64,000 bases of DNA from Bradyrhizobiaceae bacterium PARB1. GTDB taxonomy: Bacteria > Pseudomonadota > Alphaproteobacteria > Rhizobiales > Xanthobacteraceae. Location: the NCBI GenBank assembly GCA_002256345.1, contig NKIY01000012.1, forward strand, positions 1 through 64,000, read 5' to 3'. Positions 48,622-57,338 of this stretch are shown one piece after another. Below the pieces are notes generated by a model that made no database searches, was not told the origin of the DNA, and saw nothing but the letters and a program-made list of their open reading frames with translations. Both the position numbers and the translations under genes were made by a program. Position 1 is the first letter of the stretch, and each line of letters begins with the position of its first letter.

Positions 48622-50187
48622 GTGAGCCATCTTCGTTCCGGCGGCACCGTCGGCAGCCTTCTCGTCAGCGCCATCGCTCGCTACGCCGACCAGCCCGCCA
48701 TCGCCGACGGCAACACCCGCTGGACCTATCGCGAATATGGCGATGTGGTCGCGCGCTTCATCGGCCTGTTTCGCAGCCTCGGCCTGACCAAGACCAGCGG
48801 CCTGTCCGTGCTCTCCGGCAATCGCGCCGAGACCTGGGCCGCGATCTCCGCCGCGGCTATCATGGGCATCCGCTACACGCCGCTGCATCCCATGGCGGCC
48901 GAGGATGATCACGCTTTCATTGTGGAAGACGCCGAAATCGACGTGCTGATCGTGGAAGGCGGAAAGTTCGCCGAGCGCGGCAAGGCGCTGAAAGCGCGCG
49001 TCGCTGGCCTCAAGCATCTCTATTCGTTCGGCCCGGTCGATGGCATCCGCGATCTCCTCACCGAACTGCCCGCCATCACGCACCAGCCGCTGATCGACGA
49101 AAGCCACGTCGATGACATCTGCTGGCTCTCTTATACGGGCGGCACCACGGGCCGCTCCAAGGGCGTGATGAATCCGCATCGCGTGGTCGTCGCCATGTGT
49201 CTGGCGATTATTGCCGATTGGGACTGGCCCCGTGACATCCGCTATCTAGCCGCCACGCCTATCAGCCACGCTGCCGGCATCACCATTTTCCCGGTGATGC
49301 TGCGCGGCGGCTTTACGCGCCTCGTGCAAGGTTTCGATACCGAGACCTATCTGCGTGTTGTGCATGAGGAGAAGATCAATTCGACCTTCCTGGTGCCAAC
49401 GCTGATCTACGCGCTGATCGACGCCGAAGAGCTGCGCAGGAAATACGACACGTCGTCGCTCGACATGATCGTCTATGGCGCAGCCCCGATGTCGCCGGAT
49501 CGCCTGCGCGAAGGCGTGGGCATTTTCGGCAATGTGTTTGTGCAGCTCTATGGGCAGACCGAATGCCCGCAGATCATCACCACCATGCGCAAGATCGATC
49601 ACGATGACACCAAGCCCGGCCGTCTCGGCTCCTGCGGCCGCGCCAATCCGATGGTGGAAGTGAAGCTGCTCGACAGCGAACTCAATGAAGTCGCGACAGG
49701 CGAGCCGGGCGAAATCTGCGTGCGCGGCTCGCTTGTGATGGATGGCTATTGGAAGCGGCCGGATGCGACGGAAGAAGTTTTCCGCGGCGGCTGGCTGCAC
49801 ACCGGCGATGTCGCCGTCAAAGACGCCGACGGCTTCTTCTATATCGTCGATCGCACCAAGGACATGATCATCTCCGGCGGGTTCAACATCTATCCGCGCG
49901 AAGTGGAAGATGCCTTGATGGCACATCATGCGGTGGCGTCCGCCGCGGTGATCGGCATTCCCGATGCGAAGTGGGGCGAGGCGGTGAAAGCCTTCGTTGT
50001 GCTGAAGAACGGCGCGAATAATTCCATCGAGGAATTGCAGGCGCATGTGAAAGACAAGCGCGGTGCGCCGTGGTCGCCGAAGAGCATCGATTTTGTCGCG
50101 GAGATTCCGGTGACGGGGCTTGGCAAGATCGACCGCAAGGCCTTGCGTGCGCCTTATTGGGGCGGGCAGGCGAGAGGCGTGGCGTAG
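48622..50187 (+). CDS. AMP-dependent acyl-CoA synthetase / ligase
   Basis: 521 residues, GTG start at 48622 with GGGAGA upstream. ANL superfamily: P-loop SYTGGTTGRSKGV (~172-184), YGQTE (~313-317), GWLHTGDVAVKDADGFFYIV with the hinge aspartate (~392-411), RTKDMIISGGFNIYP and the C-terminal catalytic lysine in GKIDRKALR (~505). It activates a carboxylic acid to acyl-AMP and then acyl-CoA. The substrate cannot be read from sequence; medium- or long-chain fatty acids or aromatic acids are possible. It appears monocistronic. Confidence 0.9.
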   Translation: MSHLRSGGTVGSLLVSAIARYADQPAIADGNTRWTYREYGDVVARFIGLFRSLGLTKTSGLSVLSGNRAETWAAISAAAIMGIRYTPLHPMAAEDDHAFIVEDAEIDVLIVEGGKFAERGKALKARVAGLKHLYSFGPVDGIRDLLTELPAITHQPLIDESHVDDICWLSYTGGTTGRSKGVMNPHRVVVAMCLAIIADWDWPRDIRYLAATPISHAAGITIFPVMLRGGFTRLVQGFDTETYLRVVHEEKINSTFLVPTLIYALIDAEELRRKYDTSSLDMIVYGAAPMSPDRLREGVGIFGNVFVQLYGQTECPQIITTMRKIDHDDTKPGRLGSCGRANPMVEVKLLDSELNEVATGEPGEICVRGSLVMDGYWKRPDATEEVFRGGWLHTGDVAVKDADGFFYIVDRTKDMIISGGFNIYPREVEDALMAHHAVASAAVIGIPDAKWGEAVKAFVVLKNGANNSIEELQAHVKDKRGAPWSPKSIDFVAEIPVTGLGKIDRKALRAPYWGGQARGVA

Positions 50188-50704
50188 GCTTTCGCGCGGA
50201 GAGTACTTGGCCTGCATGGTTCGAGACGCGGCCTAAGTAGGCCGCTCCTCACCATGAGGGTCTTCTGCTGAGCCCGCCCAACAGTCGCCCTCATCCTGAG
50301 GAGCGGCCTTCTCGGGCCGCGTCTCGAAGGATGGCCGCAAGCTGTGTCCGGCGTTCCAATACCCTCAAATTGTCAGAAATTTATTCCCATTAACCCCGGT
50401 AACCCCTCAGTCACCCTAACGGGCCGGTGAGGAATCTTACCCCAATCTTTCGCATTTGAACGATCCTGTCCCGCATCAGAACACCCTCGCGAACATGATG
50501 CGAACATTGGCCCTTCAGCGTGAATCAAAAACTGCAAAAAGCCCTGTTTTTGTAGACTTAATCGACGATTTACCCTCGCAAATTCATGTTCTCTTTATCG
50601 TCTTTTTTAGGCGCTTCTTCAAAGCCGCCGCTTAAGTTGACCCTATCAGGCGGAACACAAGTTTCGTCGAATAAGTCGATAAAAACGACAGCAGGGGTAG
50701 TGTC
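50188..50704. other. intergenic region with palindromic repeat and ldtR promoter
   Basis: 517 bases without a gene. The first half holds the long inverted repeat (50215-50333). The second half is AT-richer. It includes TTAA-N7-TTTA at 50558-50572, a weak approximation to a CtrA box, about 135 bases before ldtR. Confidence 0.5.
50215..50333. repeat. long imperfect inverted repeat (46-nt arms)
   Basis: The arms 50215-50260 and 50288-50333 are near-perfect reverse complements. Their conserved cores are TTCGAGACGCGGCC / GGCCGCGTCTCGAA and GGCCGCTCCTCA / TGAGGAGCGGCC, around a 27-base centre. It matches the type of dispersed intergenic repeat seen many times per genome in Bradyrhizobium and Rhodopseudomonas. 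Confidence 0.8.
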
Positions 50705-51217
50705 ATGATGAAGTCCGTTGCGACGGTGGAAAGCGTCGATCTCGTTCCCGGCCAGGCTCCGGTTCAGCCGCTGTATCTCGAAGCTCTGACGCTGGTTGAG
50801 CGTCTGCATCGCCGTCTGCTCGACGTCATCAAGGACGAATTCGATCGCCGTGGCCGCGCCGACATCAATTCGGTGCAGGCGCTGCTGCTCTACAATATCG
50901 GCGACAAGGAACTGACCGCCGGCGAGCTGCGCACCCGCGGCTACTATCTCGGCTCCAACGTCTCCTACAATCTGAAGAAGCTCGTCGAGCTCGGCTTCCT
51001 CGATCACCAGCGTTCGCGCGTCGATCGTCGTTCGGTCCGCATCCGCCTGACCTCGCAGGGTCAGGAAATCCGCCACATCGTCGAGGCACTCTATGCCAAG
51101 CATGTGAAGACGGTGGAGCAGGTCGGCGGCATCTCGAACGAGGAATTCGCGACCCTCAACAAGTCGCTGCACCGCCTCGAGCGCTTCTGGACCGACCAGA
51201 TCTTGTATCGCCTCTGA
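50705..51217 (+). CDS. ldtR: MarR-type winged-helix regulator, LdtR-like
   Basis: 170 residues; ATG at 50705 or 50708. A winged helix-turn-helix is seen in DINSVQALLLYNIGDKELTA, then RGYYLGSNVSYNLKKLVELG and a wing with RSRVDRRSVRIRL. The C-terminus ERFWTDQILYRL is typical of LdtR regulators of Rhizobiales, which control L,D-transpeptidase and cell-envelope genes. It is a single gene with a strong terminator about 100 bases downstream. The assignment rests on recalled family resemblance. Confidence 0.8.
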   Translation: MMKSVATVESVDLVPGQAPVQPLYLEALTLVERLHRRLLDVIKDEFDRRGRADINSVQALLLYNIGDKELTAGELRTRGYYLGSNVSYNLKKLVELGFLDHQRSRVDRRSVRIRLTSQGQEIRHIVEALYAKHVKTVEQVGGISNEEFATLNKSLHRLERFWTDQILYRL

Positions 51218-51317
51218 GTTTACTTCGACCCTCCAAGTCGATACTGCCGCCAACGGAATTTGCCCTCCGAAAGCAACGCCGAAATGCACGGAAGATGCAG
51301 ACGGCACTGACAACGAC

Positions 51318-51349
51318 AAAGGCGCCCCGGTGGGCGCCTTTTTCTTTTC
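51318..51349 (+). terminator. rho-independent terminator downstream of ldtR
   Basis: A 10-bp stem, AAAGGCGCCC / GGGCGCCTTT (51318-51327 and 51332-51341), with loop CGGT, followed by a T-rich run. The stem core GGCGCC recurs in the terminator at 53792. Confidence 0.85.
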
Positions 51350-51512
51350 TCTTTTTGCAGCGTTCTTTGTAGTGAGCGCTGAAGCGAATGGTGCGCTAGC
51401 GAAAGACACATCGTCAGCCGTGCAAAGGCTGTGGATTGCGGGCAGAAGTAATTTCACATCGGAGACAGAAATCTTTGCGTCTCCCTAAGGTTGTATTTTC
51501 TTTGGGGGTAGA

Positions 51513-51989
51513 ATGCTTAGATCAGTAGCGTTGCTTAGCAGCTTTGTTGTTTTCACAGGGTGTGCTGGACTCGAATTTCACCAAGTGCCTCAAGAGGGGG
51601 CTATGACTTACCGAGATTCCGTTCCCTATATGCTCGTTACCACTACGCAAGAATGCGTCACGACAAGCACAGTGGTTTCAGTGCCCGGAAGAGAACGTTC
51701 CGTAAGCTTCAATTCTGGATATGGCACCGCCGATCTGTCCGTTCAAATGAGCAATGGTGTTATCACGTCCGTTGGTCAAAAAACCGACACTAAGATTCCG
51801 GAAACGATCAGCGCTGTAGCTGGACTTGCTAAAGACGTTGGCGGTTTGGTGGCGGCAAAGGCGGTTGTCGGTGCCGCCCCCCCATCTAAGCCCGTCAGTT
51901 GTGTTCCAACAGCACGCCTTTATGGCATCCGCGATGGTTTGGTTTCCAAGCAAGCGATGGAGTTTCCAGTCGAAATAGCGCGGCAGTAA
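51513..51989 (+). CDS. putative lipoprotein, unknown function
   Basis: 158 residues, ATG 51513 preceded by GGGGG. The N-terminus MLRSVALLSSFVVFTGCAG is a lipoprotein signal with the lipobox cysteine at 17. The mature part is Ser/Thr/Val-rich with two further cysteines (~48 and ~132) that could pair, and a central stretch resembling a small beta domain. I do not recognise a family. The local base composition looks less GC-rich than in neighbouring genes, so recent acquisition is possible. Confidence 0.7.
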   Translation: MLRSVALLSSFVVFTGCAGLEFHQVPQEGAMTYRDSVPYMLVTTTQECVTTSTVVSVPGRERSVSFNSGYGTADLSVQMSNGVITSVGQKTDTKIPETISAVAGLAKDVGGLVAAKAVVGAAPPSKPVSCVPTARLYGIRDGLVSKQAMEFPVEIARQ

Positions 51990-52148
51990 AGTCGATTCTC
52001 AGGAAATAGGTTCTCGCAAACATTGCGGATTTAATGCACGAAGCCTGATTGTGGCGGGTAGGGCGGCTGGCGCATGCTTTCGGAGATATCTGTGAGCTAT
52101 CAAGGTTCGGTAGCACCGCTTCGATAGCTTCTGAGAAAGACCGCTCTA

Positions 52149-52490
52149 TCAGGCCGCAGCTGCCAAACATGGTCTTTCTGCGCTTAATCCATTCTGCGCC
52201 TGCGCCGCATGAAAGTCACTGCTGTTTGGCTCAAATGCAGCGCCGGTCGATGTTTGCCGCAAGCGTACCCGTCTCCGCGCATCACGTGTCTCCGCGTCGA
52301 TCCGCGCAGCAGCGAGCGTGACGCGGACGGCTTCCGGTGAGCCGCGCAGGCTCAGCGACTTGCCATATTTGCAGAGGATAGCGGCTTCGAGATGCAGGCG
52401 CTCGATGTCGCAGGCGTTTCGCGTATGGACGATCGTGTCCCAGTTGCCGTCCCAGAGATCGGCGGCAATCCGTTCGAAATAGGCGAACAT
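52149..52490 (-). CDS. hypothetical small protein
   Basis: 113 residues starting 9 bases after the stop of the minus-strand gene at 52500-52772, so probably in the same transcript. The N-terminal half (YFERIAADLWDGNWDTIVHT, then a helical segment) looks like real coding sequence; the C-terminal third is low in pattern. No known domain. Confidence 0.5.
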   Translation of the reverse strand: MFAYFERIAADLWDGNWDTIVHTRNACDIERLHLEAAILCKYGKSLSLRGSPEAVRVTLAAARIDAETRDARRRVRLRQTSTGAAFEPNSSDFHAAQAQNGLSAERPCLAAAA

Positions 52491-52499
52491 GCGCGCGGG

Positions 52500-52772
52500 T
52501 CAGGCCCATTGCTCGGTCACCGCGCGGATGCGCTGCATGGCCTGCTCGTAATAGACGTTGCGCTCGATCTCCTGAAGACGCTGGCGGTTGTGGAAGGCGC
52601 TGAGGCGTTCCTGCATTTCCCTGTGGATGTCGAGATCGCTCCGCCGTGGCTCCGACGCGCGGCTGCGCACAATGGGAGCGCTTGGCGCAGGAGGCGGCAA
52701 AGCCTCACCCACGCTTTGAACGAAGGCCAATGTGTCTGCTAACAGTCTTTCGCGTTCGTCGTGCCAGCCCAT
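52500..52772 (-). CDS. hypothetical small protein
   Basis: 90 residues, very polar. An N-terminal helix (ERERLLADTLAFVQSVGEAL), a Pro/Ala linker, then a long charged helix (IHREMQERLSAFHNRQRLQE) with coiled-coil character. No recognised family. It appears to be the first gene of a two-gene minus-strand unit. Confidence 0.6.
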   Translation of the reverse strand: MGWHDERERLLADTLAFVQSVGEALPPPAPSAPIVRSRASEPRRSDLDIHREMQERLSAFHNRQRLQEIERNVYYEQAMQRIRAVTEQWA

Positions 52773-53011
52773 CGATCCCCACCGAATCTCGTTTGCCGAT
52801 GGGACAGAGCGTGGTGACTTATGGGTAACGGACCTTCACCAGAAACCTCAGACAAGTTGATAGGGACATCAGCCGCAGCGTTCACGGGTGGCACGTCCGT
52901 CGTCGGTCATCGACTGGACCAGCCGGACGGGCAGGCGGCCGGCGCGTACCGAACCTGCACGGGCCGCGCGCGACCAATGGCTTTGCGCGAGAGGTCCGAG
53001 AGGACATGACC

Positions 53012-53411
53012 ATGAAGATCATTGCACTGCTCGCCGTGTTCGTCATGTGCCTGCTTGGCCTCGTCGGTTCCAAAGCCAGCGTTGGTGGCCCGATGGCCAT
53101 GATGATGGTCAGCCTGCTCGTGATGCTGGCCGTCGGCATCCATGAGGCGAAGTCGCATGAGCGTGGTCCGCTCGGCTGGATCGCCAACATTCTCGTCGCC
53201 ATCGTCGGCGGTTTCATCGCCGTCACCGCCTTCAATCTCGCCGCGGTGGAGTCGCGGCTGTCGGGGGGGGGGGGGAAAGTGCCGGGGATAGCGCCCCGGG
53301 GGGCCCCCGCCGCTGAAATATATCGTGCTGGCGGTGATGGCCCTGATCGTCGTGCTCGGCGCGTGGGCGCCGCTACTGCTGGTCAACCGCTCACGGCGTA
53401 TCTCCACCTGA
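53012..53411 (+). pseudogene. two-helix-plus small membrane protein, frameshifted
   Basis: From ATG 53012 (AGAGG 8 bases upstream; an ATG at 53006 is also open) the product has hydrophobic helices at about 4-20, 28-42 and 58-78. The frame then enters a 13-G run (53263-53275) and a second GC tract (53294-53308). After these, a different frame gives LKYIVLAVMALIVVLGAWAP, then LLLVNRSRR and TGA at 53409-53411, clearly the last membrane helix of the same protein. Deleting one base within 53294-53308 joins the parts. It may be a sequencing error or a true mutation. Confidence 0.7.
53263..53308. repeat. 13-G homopolymer plus C4-G6-C5 tract
   Basis: Thirteen consecutive G at 53263-53275, then CCCCGGGGGGCCCCC at 53294-53308, inside a coding region that changes frame across them. 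Another 9-G run is at 53749-53757. Confidence 0.9.
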
Positions 53412-53530
53412 GGCCGCAGCATGGTCACAGAAGGGTTCCCGCGATTGGCAAAATCTTAAGGGCTTTGCCTCAGGTTCCGGCGCATGGACCCGGCGGTTCC
53501 GGTGTCCATTTTCAGTACCAGGAGGGGATA

Positions 53531-53695
53531 TTGTCGCTTTTGTTTAGCCGATTTCTGAAGGACGAGCGCGGCGCCACGGCCATCGAATACGGCCTGATCG
53601 CCGCCGGCATCGCACTCGCGATCATTGCCGTGGTGAACGGTCTCGGTAGCACGCTCAACACCAAATTCACGACGCTCAACACGTCGCTGAAGTAA
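53531..53695 (+). CDS. Flp/Fap-type (type IVb) pilin
   Basis: 54 residues. The TTG at 53531 is chosen because AGGAGGGG (53520-53527) lies just upstream and the frame farther up belongs to another gene. FLKDERGATAIEYGLIAAGI is the Flp pilin signature: prepilin peptidase cleaves after the glycine of ERGATAIEYG, leaving a hydrophobic helix with Glu5 and Tyr. It would be assembled by a Tad machine at the inner membrane, but no tad genes are in the window. A terminator follows at 53792. Confidence 0.88.
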   Translation: MSLLFSRFLKDERGATAIEYGLIAAGIALAIIAVVNGLGSTLNTKFTTLNTSLK

Positions 53696-54006
53696 AAACT
53701 GCCCGTGGCTAGGGGATGCGGTGGCTCTCTCATATGGAGCCGTCGTCTGGGGGGGGGCGTGTGTTGCGCGGTCGATCCCTCGGCAGACAAGAAAGGCGCC
53801 TTCTCAGGGCGCCTTTTTTGTTTTTTGGTGCACGCGACCCCCTCCTACACTCGCACTTTTTTGCAAGCTCTAACCTGTCGTAGCCGTCTGCATTTGCGGA
53901 AACGTAGCGGTTCATCGATACTTCGTCGAAGTCATATTGCCGCCTCCGCGACTCCCTTCCGCCCCATTCCCAAAATAGCTTCCCTTACGGAACCAAGTTC
54001 CCCCGC
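53696..54006. other. intergenic region after the pilin
   Basis: 311 bases with the 9-G run at 53749-53757 and the terminator at 53792-53820. No gene is supported; the second half should hold the promoter of the small gene at 54007. Confidence 0.5.
53792..53820 (+). terminator. rho-independent terminator for the pilin gene
   Basis: AAAGGCGCC (53792-53800), a 7-base loop, GGCGCCTTT (53808-53816) and a T-run. Confidence 0.85.
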
Positions 54007-54297
54007 ATGACTTATCTCCACATCTGTGGAGATCGAGCCATGCTGGTCGAACGCGGTCTGAAGGTGATGAATGTCGAGGCGGTAGGCGATGCCTATGCCA
54101 TTGCCTCGAACTTCCTGCGGCGCTCCGGTGCGATTCCGGACAGTTACGTCACCAATGACCGCCTGCTCGAGATCATCGTTCAGATGTTTCATCGCGGCGA
54201 GGGCAACAAGCTCCGCCTTGCCAATCTGGCGATCGCTCAATTCCAGTCAACGCAGCCAAAGGTTGTCGTTTCTGGTGTTCGACGAACCGCTGTCTAA
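54007..54297 (+). CDS. conserved-looking hypothetical protein
   Basis: 96 residues from ATG 54007; an internal ATG at 54040 is possible. It is mostly helical (NVEAVGDAYAIASNFLRRSG; TNDRLLEIIVQMFHRGEGNK). No membrane or signal sequence is seen. It lies 12 bases upstream of another small gene, so the two are probably co-transcribed. Family not recognised. Confidence 0.65.
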   Translation: MTYLHICGDRAMLVERGLKVMNVEAVGDAYAIASNFLRRSGAIPDSYVTNDRLLEIIVQMFHRGEGNKLRLANLAIAQFQSTQPKVVVSGVRRTAV

Positions 54298-54309
54298 GGG
54301 GAAGACGAC

Positions 54310-54531
54310 ATGCAACTTGCCATCGACCGTATCATGCAGACCTACAATCTCATGGCCAATCGCGCCGAAGAGGCGAGCGAGGAAGCGCGCATCAAAGTCA
54401 CCGAATATGTGCAGTCGCTGTTCGACGGTGGCGAGACCGATATGCAGCGCCTCACCGTGTGCGGCCTGACCTATTTGCGCGAACGCGACGGCAGCAACGA
54501 TCCGGTCAAGTCCGGTTACACCGGCCTGTAA
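54310..54531 (+). CDS. conserved-looking hypothetical protein
   Basis: 73 residues, ATG 54310 with AAGGGGAAG upstream. A long amphipathic helix (IDRIMQTYNLMANRAEEASE onward), one cysteine, and the C-terminus GLTYLRERDG. It follows the gene at 54007 and ends just before a terminator. Family not recognised. Confidence 0.65.
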   Translation: MQLAIDRIMQTYNLMANRAEEASEEARIKVTEYVQSLFDGGETDMQRLTVCGLTYLRERDGSNDPVKSGYTGL

Positions 54532-54553
54532 GCATCACGTCGTATTTCGAAAG

Positions 54554-54588
54554 CCGGCTTTGCGGGTGGACCTGCAGGCCGGTTTTTT
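54554..54588 (+). terminator. probable terminator after the small gene pair
   Basis: CCGGC (54554-54558) and GCCGG (54578-54582) followed by six T. The stem is short and may extend imperfectly through GC-rich loop bases. Confidence 0.5.
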
Positions 54589-54771
54589 GCCGCGATGCTC
54601 AAGACGCGTATCAAGAGTATCTATAATTTGTTCGTAATCCGCCGCCGCCGTTCCGTCTTGCTCTATCCGGGAGGGATTATAGCAAACGTCACGATTGCAG
54701 CGTGGATGTGTGGACGCCCAAGCTGCGGCGCCCGGCAAGACCAGGAAGACTTAGCCAGCGGCGTGGACGCT

Positions 54772-57141
54772 TCACGCCACCTTGCTCGTCTTCCCCGCCT
54801 GGATCGCGTGCCAGATGCGCTCCGGTGTTAGCGGCATGTCGAGATGCGTCACTCCATAGTCGCTCAGCGCGTCCACCACAGCATTCACCACGGTGGCGAG
54901 GCTGCCGGCACAGCCGGCTTCGCCACAGCCTTTGCTGCCGAGCGGATTAGTCTTGGCCGGCGAGGGATGATCGCCGATCTCCATGAAAGGCACGTCGCCG
55001 GCGCGCGGCATGGCATAATCCATGAAGGAGCCGGTGATCGGCTGGCCTGACGCATCGTAGCTCACTTTTTCCATCAGCGCCTGGCCGATGCCCTGCGCCA
55101 CACCGCCATGCAGTTGTCCGGCCACGATCATCGGATTAACGATGGTGCCGAAATCATTGACCGCGCTGTAGCGCGCGATGGTGAGCACGCCGGTGTCGGG
55201 ATCGATCTCGACTTCCGCCACATGGCAGCCGTTCGGGAAAGTCGACTGGACATCACTGCCGGTGTGATCCACGTCGAGCGTCTCGGGCGCGCCTTCGGGC
55301 AACTTGCCGTCGCGCATCCGCTGCGACAGCTCCATGATGTTGATGCTACGATCGGTGCCGGCGATGGTGAAGCGGCCATCCTCGAATTCGATATCGGCTT
55401 CGCTCGCCTCCATCAGATGCGCCGCGGCAGCCTTGCCCTTGGCGATAACGAGATCCGATGCCTCGACGATGGCCTGCCCCGATGCGGTGATCGAGCGCGA
55501 GCCGCCGGTGCCGTTGCCCATGCGGACGAGATCGCTATCGTTCTGCTGCAGTCGGATCGCATCGAAGGGCACGCCGAGCCGGTCAGACAGTACCTGTGCG
55601 AACGGCGTTGCATGGCCTTGGCCGTAATCCAGCGTGCCCGTCGTGATGGTCACGGTGCCATCGGGCTCGAAGGTGATTTTGCCGAGTTCGGGCGAGGGCG
55701 GCGCGGTGACCTCGAGATAGGAGCCGACCGCGATGCCGCGGAGCTGGCCGCGCTTCTTCGCCTCGCGTTTGCGCGCGGCGAAGCCGGCATGATCGGAAAT
55801 CTCCAGGGCCTTCTCGAACACGCCCTGGAAGTCGCCGCTGTCATAGGTGACGCCCGATGCCGCAGCAAAAGGAAGCTGCGACGGCTTGATGAAATTGCGC
55901 TTGCGCAGGGTGAGACGATCGATGCCCATCTCGTCCGCCGCGCGGTCGATCAGGCGCTCCATGAAATAGTTTGCCTCGGGCCGGCCGGCGCCGCGATAGG
56001 CGCCCATCAGCGTGGTGTTGGTGACCACGCATTTCACGTCCACGCCGATCAGCGGCGTGCGATAGACGCTCGGCAGGTTCTTGCCGGTGTTAAGCGACAG
56101 CGGTAACGGCGACACGCCGGTGATATAGGCGCCGAGATTGCCATAGCCGGAAATGCGCGCGGCGAGAAACTTGCCATCCTTGTCCAGCGCCAGCTCGGCA
56201 TGAATGTTCTGCGCGCGACCCTGGCTGTCGGAGAGGAAGCTGGACGAGCGCTCATCCAGCCACTTCACCGGTTTGCCCAATTCCTTCGCCGCGTGCAGCA
56301 GGCAGATATATTCGGGATAGCTGACATTCTTCATCCCGAAGGATCCGCCGACATTGCCGGTAAGGATGCGCACCTTCTCCGCGGGCACGTTCAAGTGCCG
56401 CGCGAGCGTGGCGCGATTGCCGGCGACGCCTTGGGTCGGCACCTGCAGGATGTAACGCTCGCTTGTCTTGTCGTAGCTCGCTAGCGCACAGCGCGGCTCC
56501 ATCGACACGACCGCGACGCGAGTGTTCTCGATATCGAGCGTCGTCACATGTGCGGCCGACGCGAAGGCCGCGTCGATCGCATCCGTATCGCCATAGTGAT
56601 AATCGAGCGCGACATTGTTCGGGATGTGGTCATAGAGCTGCGGTGCGCCGGGCTTGGTCGCGTCCTCGGCAGACGTGACCGCCGGCAACGGCTCGATGTC
56701 GAGTTCGACGGCTTCGCCGGCATCGCGCGCCTGCGCCAGCGTCTCGGCGACGACGAAAGCGACGGGGTCGCCAACATAGCGCACGCGATCGGTCATCAGC
56801 GCCTGACGATTGGTCTGCAGCAATGGCGAGCCATCGCGGTTCTTCATCGGGATGCCGACGGTGAAGGGCTTGTAGTCAGCGGCTGCGATATCGGCGCCGG
56901 TCCAGATGCCGCGCACGCCGGGCATGGCTTTGGCGGCCTCGGTATCGATCTTGCGGATCACGCCATGGGCATGCGGGCTGCGGACGATCCAGGCATGGAG
57001 CTGGCCGGGGAGATGGAGATCGTCGGTGTAGCGGCCCTTGCCGCGCACCAGCGTATCGTCCTCCTTACGCCGCACGGGCTGCCCGACCCCGTATTTCTGC
57101 ATGGCGATTGCGGTGTCGCGGGAGCCGGTAAAATCCTGCAT
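54772..57141 (-). CDS. xanthine dehydrogenase-family molybdopterin-binding subunit (CoxL form II-like)
   Basis: 789 residues from ATG 57141; the frame runs to 57267 and an ATG at 57102 is also possible. This is the molybdenum-cofactor subunit of aerobic hydroxylases: VGQPVRRKEDDTLVRGKGRY at the N-terminus, GNVGGSFGMK for cofactor contact, active-site loop AYRGAGR, and the catalytic glutamate in SKGCGEAG near the C-terminus. AYRGAGR is the form II motif, not AYXCSFR of true CO dehydrogenase, so CO oxidation should not be assumed. The usual FAD and 2Fe-2S subunits are absent on either side. Substrate unknown. Confidence 0.88.
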   Translation of the reverse strand: MQDFTGSRDTAIAMQKYGVGQPVRRKEDDTLVRGKGRYTDDLHLPGQLHAWIVRSPHAHGVIRKIDTEAAKAMPGVRGIWTGADIAAADYKPFTVGIPMKNRDGSPLLQTNRQALMTDRVRYVGDPVAFVVAETLAQARDAGEAVELDIEPLPAVTSAEDATKPGAPQLYDHIPNNVALDYHYGDTDAIDAAFASAAHVTTLDIENTRVAVVSMEPRCALASYDKTSERYILQVPTQGVAGNRATLARHLNVPAEKVRILTGNVGGSFGMKNVSYPEYICLLHAAKELGKPVKWLDERSSSFLSDSQGRAQNIHAELALDKDGKFLAARISGYGNLGAYITGVSPLPLSLNTGKNLPSVYRTPLIGVDVKCVVTNTTLMGAYRGAGRPEANYFMERLIDRAADEMGIDRLTLRKRNFIKPSQLPFAAASGVTYDSGDFQGVFEKALEISDHAGFAARKREAKKRGQLRGIAVGSYLEVTAPPSPELGKITFEPDGTVTITTGTLDYGQGHATPFAQVLSDRLGVPFDAIRLQQNDSDLVRMGNGTGGSRSITASGQAIVEASDLVIAKGKAAAAHLMEASEADIEFEDGRFTIAGTDRSINIMELSQRMRDGKLPEGAPETLDVDHTGSDVQSTFPNGCHVAEVEIDPDTGVLTIARYSAVNDFGTIVNPMIVAGQLHGGVAQGIGQALMEKVSYDASGQPITGSFMDYAMPRAGDVPFMEIGDHPSPAKTNPLGSKGCGEAGCAGSLATVVNAVVDALSDYGVTHLDMPLTPERIWHAIQAGKTSKVA

Positions 57142-57338
57142 GGGGCGTCCATCTGACTGTCGGGGACCTGCGGGACTTGAGGTCCCGGGCGGCCACCTCA
57201 GATAGGACGCCCGGTCGGAACTCACAATGTCCGATTGGGCATGGCGCCGGTGCGGAGGTTGCGCCATTCCCGTGCCCTGCTAAAGTTTCCGTGAGAATGG
57301 TTTCCATGCCGGCCAGGCGCCGCGGAAAGACCGATTTA

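Noticed and set aside
50558-50572. CtrA box upstream of ldtR
   Set aside because: TTAA-N7-TTTA departs from the TTAA-N7-TTAA consensus; too weak to claim.
52821-53009. 62-residue plus-strand frame before the membrane-protein gene
   Set aside because: No Shine-Dalgarno sequence, no protein pattern, and it overlaps the next start.
54772-57141. Calling the molybdenum subunit a CO dehydrogenase
   Set aside because: The active-site loop is AYRGAGR, not AYXCSFR, and no small or medium subunit is adjacent.
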